A stretch of DNA of 64,000 nucleotides, from assembly GCF_002367995.1 (NCBI RefSeq), contig NZ_AP018207.1, forward strand, positions 5,631,963 to 5,695,962, written 5' to 3'. The notes beneath the pieces are model-generated. The model had not been told where the DNA came from and ran no database searches. It worked only from the letters and a program-made list of their open reading frames with translations. The position numbers and the translations under genes are program-made. Numbering within the stretch: position 1 is the first letter of the stretch; the number at the start of each line of letters is the position of its first letter. Positions 61,923-64,000 of this stretch are shown one piece after another. The DNA comes from Calothrix brevissima NIES-22 (GTDB lineage Bacteria > Cyanobacteriota > Cyanobacteriia > Cyanobacteriales > Nostocaceae).

Positions 61923-64000
61923 TTCAAAATTTGCGCTTCTGAGTTTTGCATTGTTTCTTGTGGGTTGCTGTTGGTTACTTGATTGGGCGATCGCGGTTTG
62001 CCTGTGATGATAGCGTAGTTAATGGCTAATAGTCTTAACCACAATCCGGGATAGCGGGGTTCTAGCCAAGGTTCTATTTGATGGAGGAAGCGCTCAAACC
62101 AGCCATTTAGCAATGCACTCACAATTGCATAACGACCAAAGTTAAGATAATTACTTACCCATCTGAGTAAATCTTTAGGCCCTGCTAGTTCCCAAATCCA
62201 CAATAATAAAGCTGGGTTTTTCTTTGCGGCTTTAATGGCGAGGCGATTAAAGGTGAACCAGTCGCAACGGTCTTTAATGAAATTATCGGCGACTTCTAGG
62301 GGTTCATCGGCTAATAGCCCAAAGAAGGTATTCAACATAGCGTTGATTCTTTGGGGTGGTAAAAATTTACCTGTGGGTACCATCATTCCTTTGGAAAATA
62401 GCCAGGTGATAGATACATTACTTTGGTAGGCGCGAATTTGGTTGAGGTGGCGGAAACTTAAGAGATTATGCTTGAGGGCGATATCTAAAAGTTTGGTGAG
62501 GCGTTCTAAATTACGTACCAGGGAACCAAAGCCAGTAAATACCAAGGGTGACTGTAGCGATGCGGCATCACCGATCGCAATTAATCTATCAAAAGCTACG
62601 GTGCGATCGCTACTGCTGACACTAAAATGTCCGGGAATATAGCCAAAGGTGGGCTTTTTCCACACCAATTTATCTACATCACAGCGCCGATATTCTGGCA
62701 AAATTGTGAAAAAGTCCTCGTACATCTCTAACAAGGAACCGGGATTTTGGGGATTGACTTCGTGATAATGAAACAAGTAAATTGTTAATTCTTCGCCAAT
62801 TCCGGGGAATAATTCCCAAATTAGTTGTCTGCCGCGAGAAATATCGCCGTGGCTATAAAGCACATCTCCATACTGGGAATCCCAAACTTGGGGGGCAAAT
62901 CCCTTGTCTATGACCGCCCCTACTGTGGGACAGACGCTATCAAAGGCGCGACCGCCATTTAATTGCCAAGCAATTGGGGAAGCTGTACCCATTGCATCTA
63001 CTAGCAACCTCCCGGTGACTCGCTTCTGTGTTTGACTGGGTAAATGCTTGACATTCAATTCAACTTGTGATATATAAATATCTGCGCCCAAAAACTCTGT
63101 TTCATCCCAGATTTCGCCACCTGCGGCACGGAGCTTTTGCCCGCACATTTGTAGCCATCTATCGGAGTCAAGGGCGATATTTAGCACTGTGGGAGTATGT
63201 AAAACAGGCGATCGCAATTTCACCGGATTATTGGCATCGAAGAATTTATTGAATCCGTCCTTATATTCGCGTGCAATTACGGTTTCTAGCTCGCTACTGG
63301 TTACCAAACCGAGATTAATTAAGCTTTGCAGTTCATCACGAGAAATATTCCATTCCCGGTTCATCCGGCCGAAAGGCATTCGCTCTATTAGGAGAACTTT
63401 ATAGCCTAATTTCGCCATCACTGCGGCATGAATGGCTCCTAATGCGCCACCTATATAGATGATGTCGTAGGTGGGGGATGAGGGGGATGAGGGGGATGAA
63501 GGGGATGAGGGGGACAAGGGAGACAAGGGGGACAAGGAGGACAAGGGGGATTTATCTTCCTTGTTATGAGAAAAAACCACCTGACGGGGTTGCTGGGGAT
63601 TGCGTACACCCTCGCGCCATCTTTGCTCCCACCAATAAGCCCTGGTTAAATCGTATTCCCCATTGGGCATTTTCTGGAAATACTTTACCGTTTGGGGGTA
63701 ATAGGGTGCTAAAGCCGCAAATATTGATTGTTGAGATAAATCAATAGCTGGGGGTTCGGGATATTTATAAGGAAAGCTGTTTCTGATATCCGCAGTCAGG
63801 CGTTGTAAAATTTGTCCTTCTTGGGGAAAGGGCTGATTTCCCCAACGGAACACTTTTACATAGGTAGTACGCTGCACCGACCAAACAAATATGGAAAGCT
63901 CTCTCGGTAAATTTTCGGAAATAGCGACCTCAGCTTTTGTAGTTTCAGCAGTTACTCTGAGGCGAAATCCGTCAGGAGTGATTATTTTTTCACCAATCCC
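61919..64000 (-). CDS. cruA: CruA-type lycopene cyclase (partial, runs off the right edge)
   Basis: About 694 C-terminal residues are in the window. The frame stays open to base 64000, so the GTG at 63877 is not taken as the start. The FAD-binding site YIGGALGAIHAAVMAKLGYK is followed by the group signature RMNREWNISRDELQSLINLG. Further motifs are GRLLVDAMGTASPIAWQL, AIGDAASLQSPLVFTGFGSL and a helical C-terminus. These mark the CruA/CruP lycopene cyclase group. NREWNISR with GGALG favours CruA. The enzyme would close the rings of lycopene on the way to beta-carotene. A Ser/Pro-rich insert before the FAD domain is encoded by a 9-bp repeat array (63472-63551). The stop TAG lies in a dispersed repeat. 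Confidence 0.8.
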   Translation of the reverse strand, partial: GIGEKIITPDGFRLRVTAETTKAEVAISENLPRELSIFVWSVQRTTYVKVFRWGNQPFPQEGQILQRLTADIRNSFPYKYPEPPAIDLSQQSIFAALAPYYPQTVKYFQKMPNGEYDLTRAYWWEQRWREGVRNPQQPRQVVFSHNKEDKSPLSSLSPLSPLSPSSPSSPSSPSSPTYDIIYIGGALGAIHAAVMAKLGYKVLLIERMPFGRMNREWNISRDELQSLINLGLVTSSELETVIAREYKDGFNKFFDANNPVKLRSPVLHTPTVLNIALDSDRWLQMCGQKLRAAGGEIWDETEFLGADIYISQVELNVKHLPSQTQKRVTGRLLVDAMGTASPIAWQLNGGRAFDSVCPTVGAVIDKGFAPQVWDSQYGDVLYSHGDISRGRQLIWELFPGIGEELTIYLFHYHEVNPQNPGSLLEMYEDFFTILPEYRRCDVDKLVWKKPTFGYIPGHFSVSSSDRTVAFDRLIAIGDAASLQSPLVFTGFGSLVRNLERLTKLLDIALKHNLLSFRHLNQIRAYQSNVSITWLFSKGMMVPTGKFLPPQRINAMLNTFFGLLADEPLEVADNFIKDRCDWFTFNRLAIKAAKKNPALLLWIWELAGPKDLLRWVSNYLNFGRYAIVSALLNGWFERFLHQIEPWLEPRYPGLWLRLLAINYAIITGKPRSPNQVTNSNPQETMQNSEAQILN
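63472..63551 (-). repeat. GGGGGATGA/GGGGGACAA nonamer array inside cruA
   Basis: Nine tandem 9-bp units (first GGGGGATGA, then GGGGGACAAG types) are read in frame as repeated Ser-Pro-Leu or Ser-Pro-Ser triplets. The same unit occurs in intergenic DNA at 18464-18514, 40097-40172 and 48370-48420. Confidence 0.9.

Noticed and set aside
61919-63877. GTG at 63877 as the start of the lycopene cyclase
   Set aside because: The frame stays open to the window edge and the upstream residues (LPRELSIFVW, VTAETTKAEV) look like ordinary protein, so the gene is called partial.

Overview
The window looks like chromosomal DNA of a filamentous, probably heterocyst-forming (Nostocales-type) cyanobacterium. The supporting signs are an A+T-rich background, very frequent GCGATCGC (HIP1) octamers inside and between genes, many tandem heptamer repeats (TGACAAA, TGACTAT, AGTCATT and similar) and nonamer repeats (GGGGGACAA type), pentapeptide-repeat proteins, an orthocaspase, DUF2808, a WGxxGxxG-tail protein and a CruA-type lycopene cyclase. 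The genus cannot be fixed from the sequence. No rRNA, tRNA or CRISPR array was recognised.

Layout. 1-3311: 3' end of glutamate synthase with a strong terminator, an IS701-like transposase element, and a polysaccharide deacetylase. 3312-4768: 1.46 kb of A+T-rich DNA with no convincing gene. 4769-13848: an island of five multi-membrane-span GT-C-type glycosyltransferase relatives (two ArnT/PMT-like, one DUF2079, one Gpi18/PIG-V-like, one GT22/ALG9-like), split by a Phd/VapC-type toxin-antitoxin pair. 13980-22118: housekeeping genes dxr, infC and ilvN, with a very large NTP-transporter-like/HEAT protein, an alpha/beta hydrolase and a BON protein. 22355-32655: pentapeptide-repeat territory (one membrane/HhH protein and three paralogues in a row), an MDR oxidoreductase, a Gly/Thr-repeat secreted protein and several MITE-like elements. 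32862-36917: a SelD-type N-terminal oxidoreductase without SelD, a YhcG nuclease, and a VTT-domain protein followed by a GT2. 37065-43456: a complete branched-chain/neutral amino-acid-type ABC importer (binding protein, two permeases, two ATPases) with one Uma2 nuclease-fold gene inside it and a second after it. 43914-54044: histidine phosphatase, glucokinase, secreted proteins, DUF1400 hydrolase, a short-chain dehydrogenase with a possible RNA switch, a GH57 glycosidase and a caspase-DUF2808 fusion. 54109-64000: a histidine kinase, a DUF318 permease with its TIGR03943 partner, a beta-propeller-like protein, a coiled-coil protein, and cruA running off the right edge.

The most distinctive feature is how short repeats shape gene boundaries. 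Heptamer arrays run directly into the start codons of both permease genes, and in each case the overlapping ATGA/TTGA units form an in-phase chain of five-codon mini-ORFs whose last stop overlaps the permease start. Other repeats supply the stop codon of four genes, extend N-termini, and in cruA a 9-bp repeat is read in frame as a Ser/Pro linker. Further points worth a look are the caspase-DUF2808 fusion, the two mutually exclusive pairings around the SDR ribosome-binding site, and the GT-C island with eukaryote-like members. All family names come from motif recognition by eye. No database search was run.
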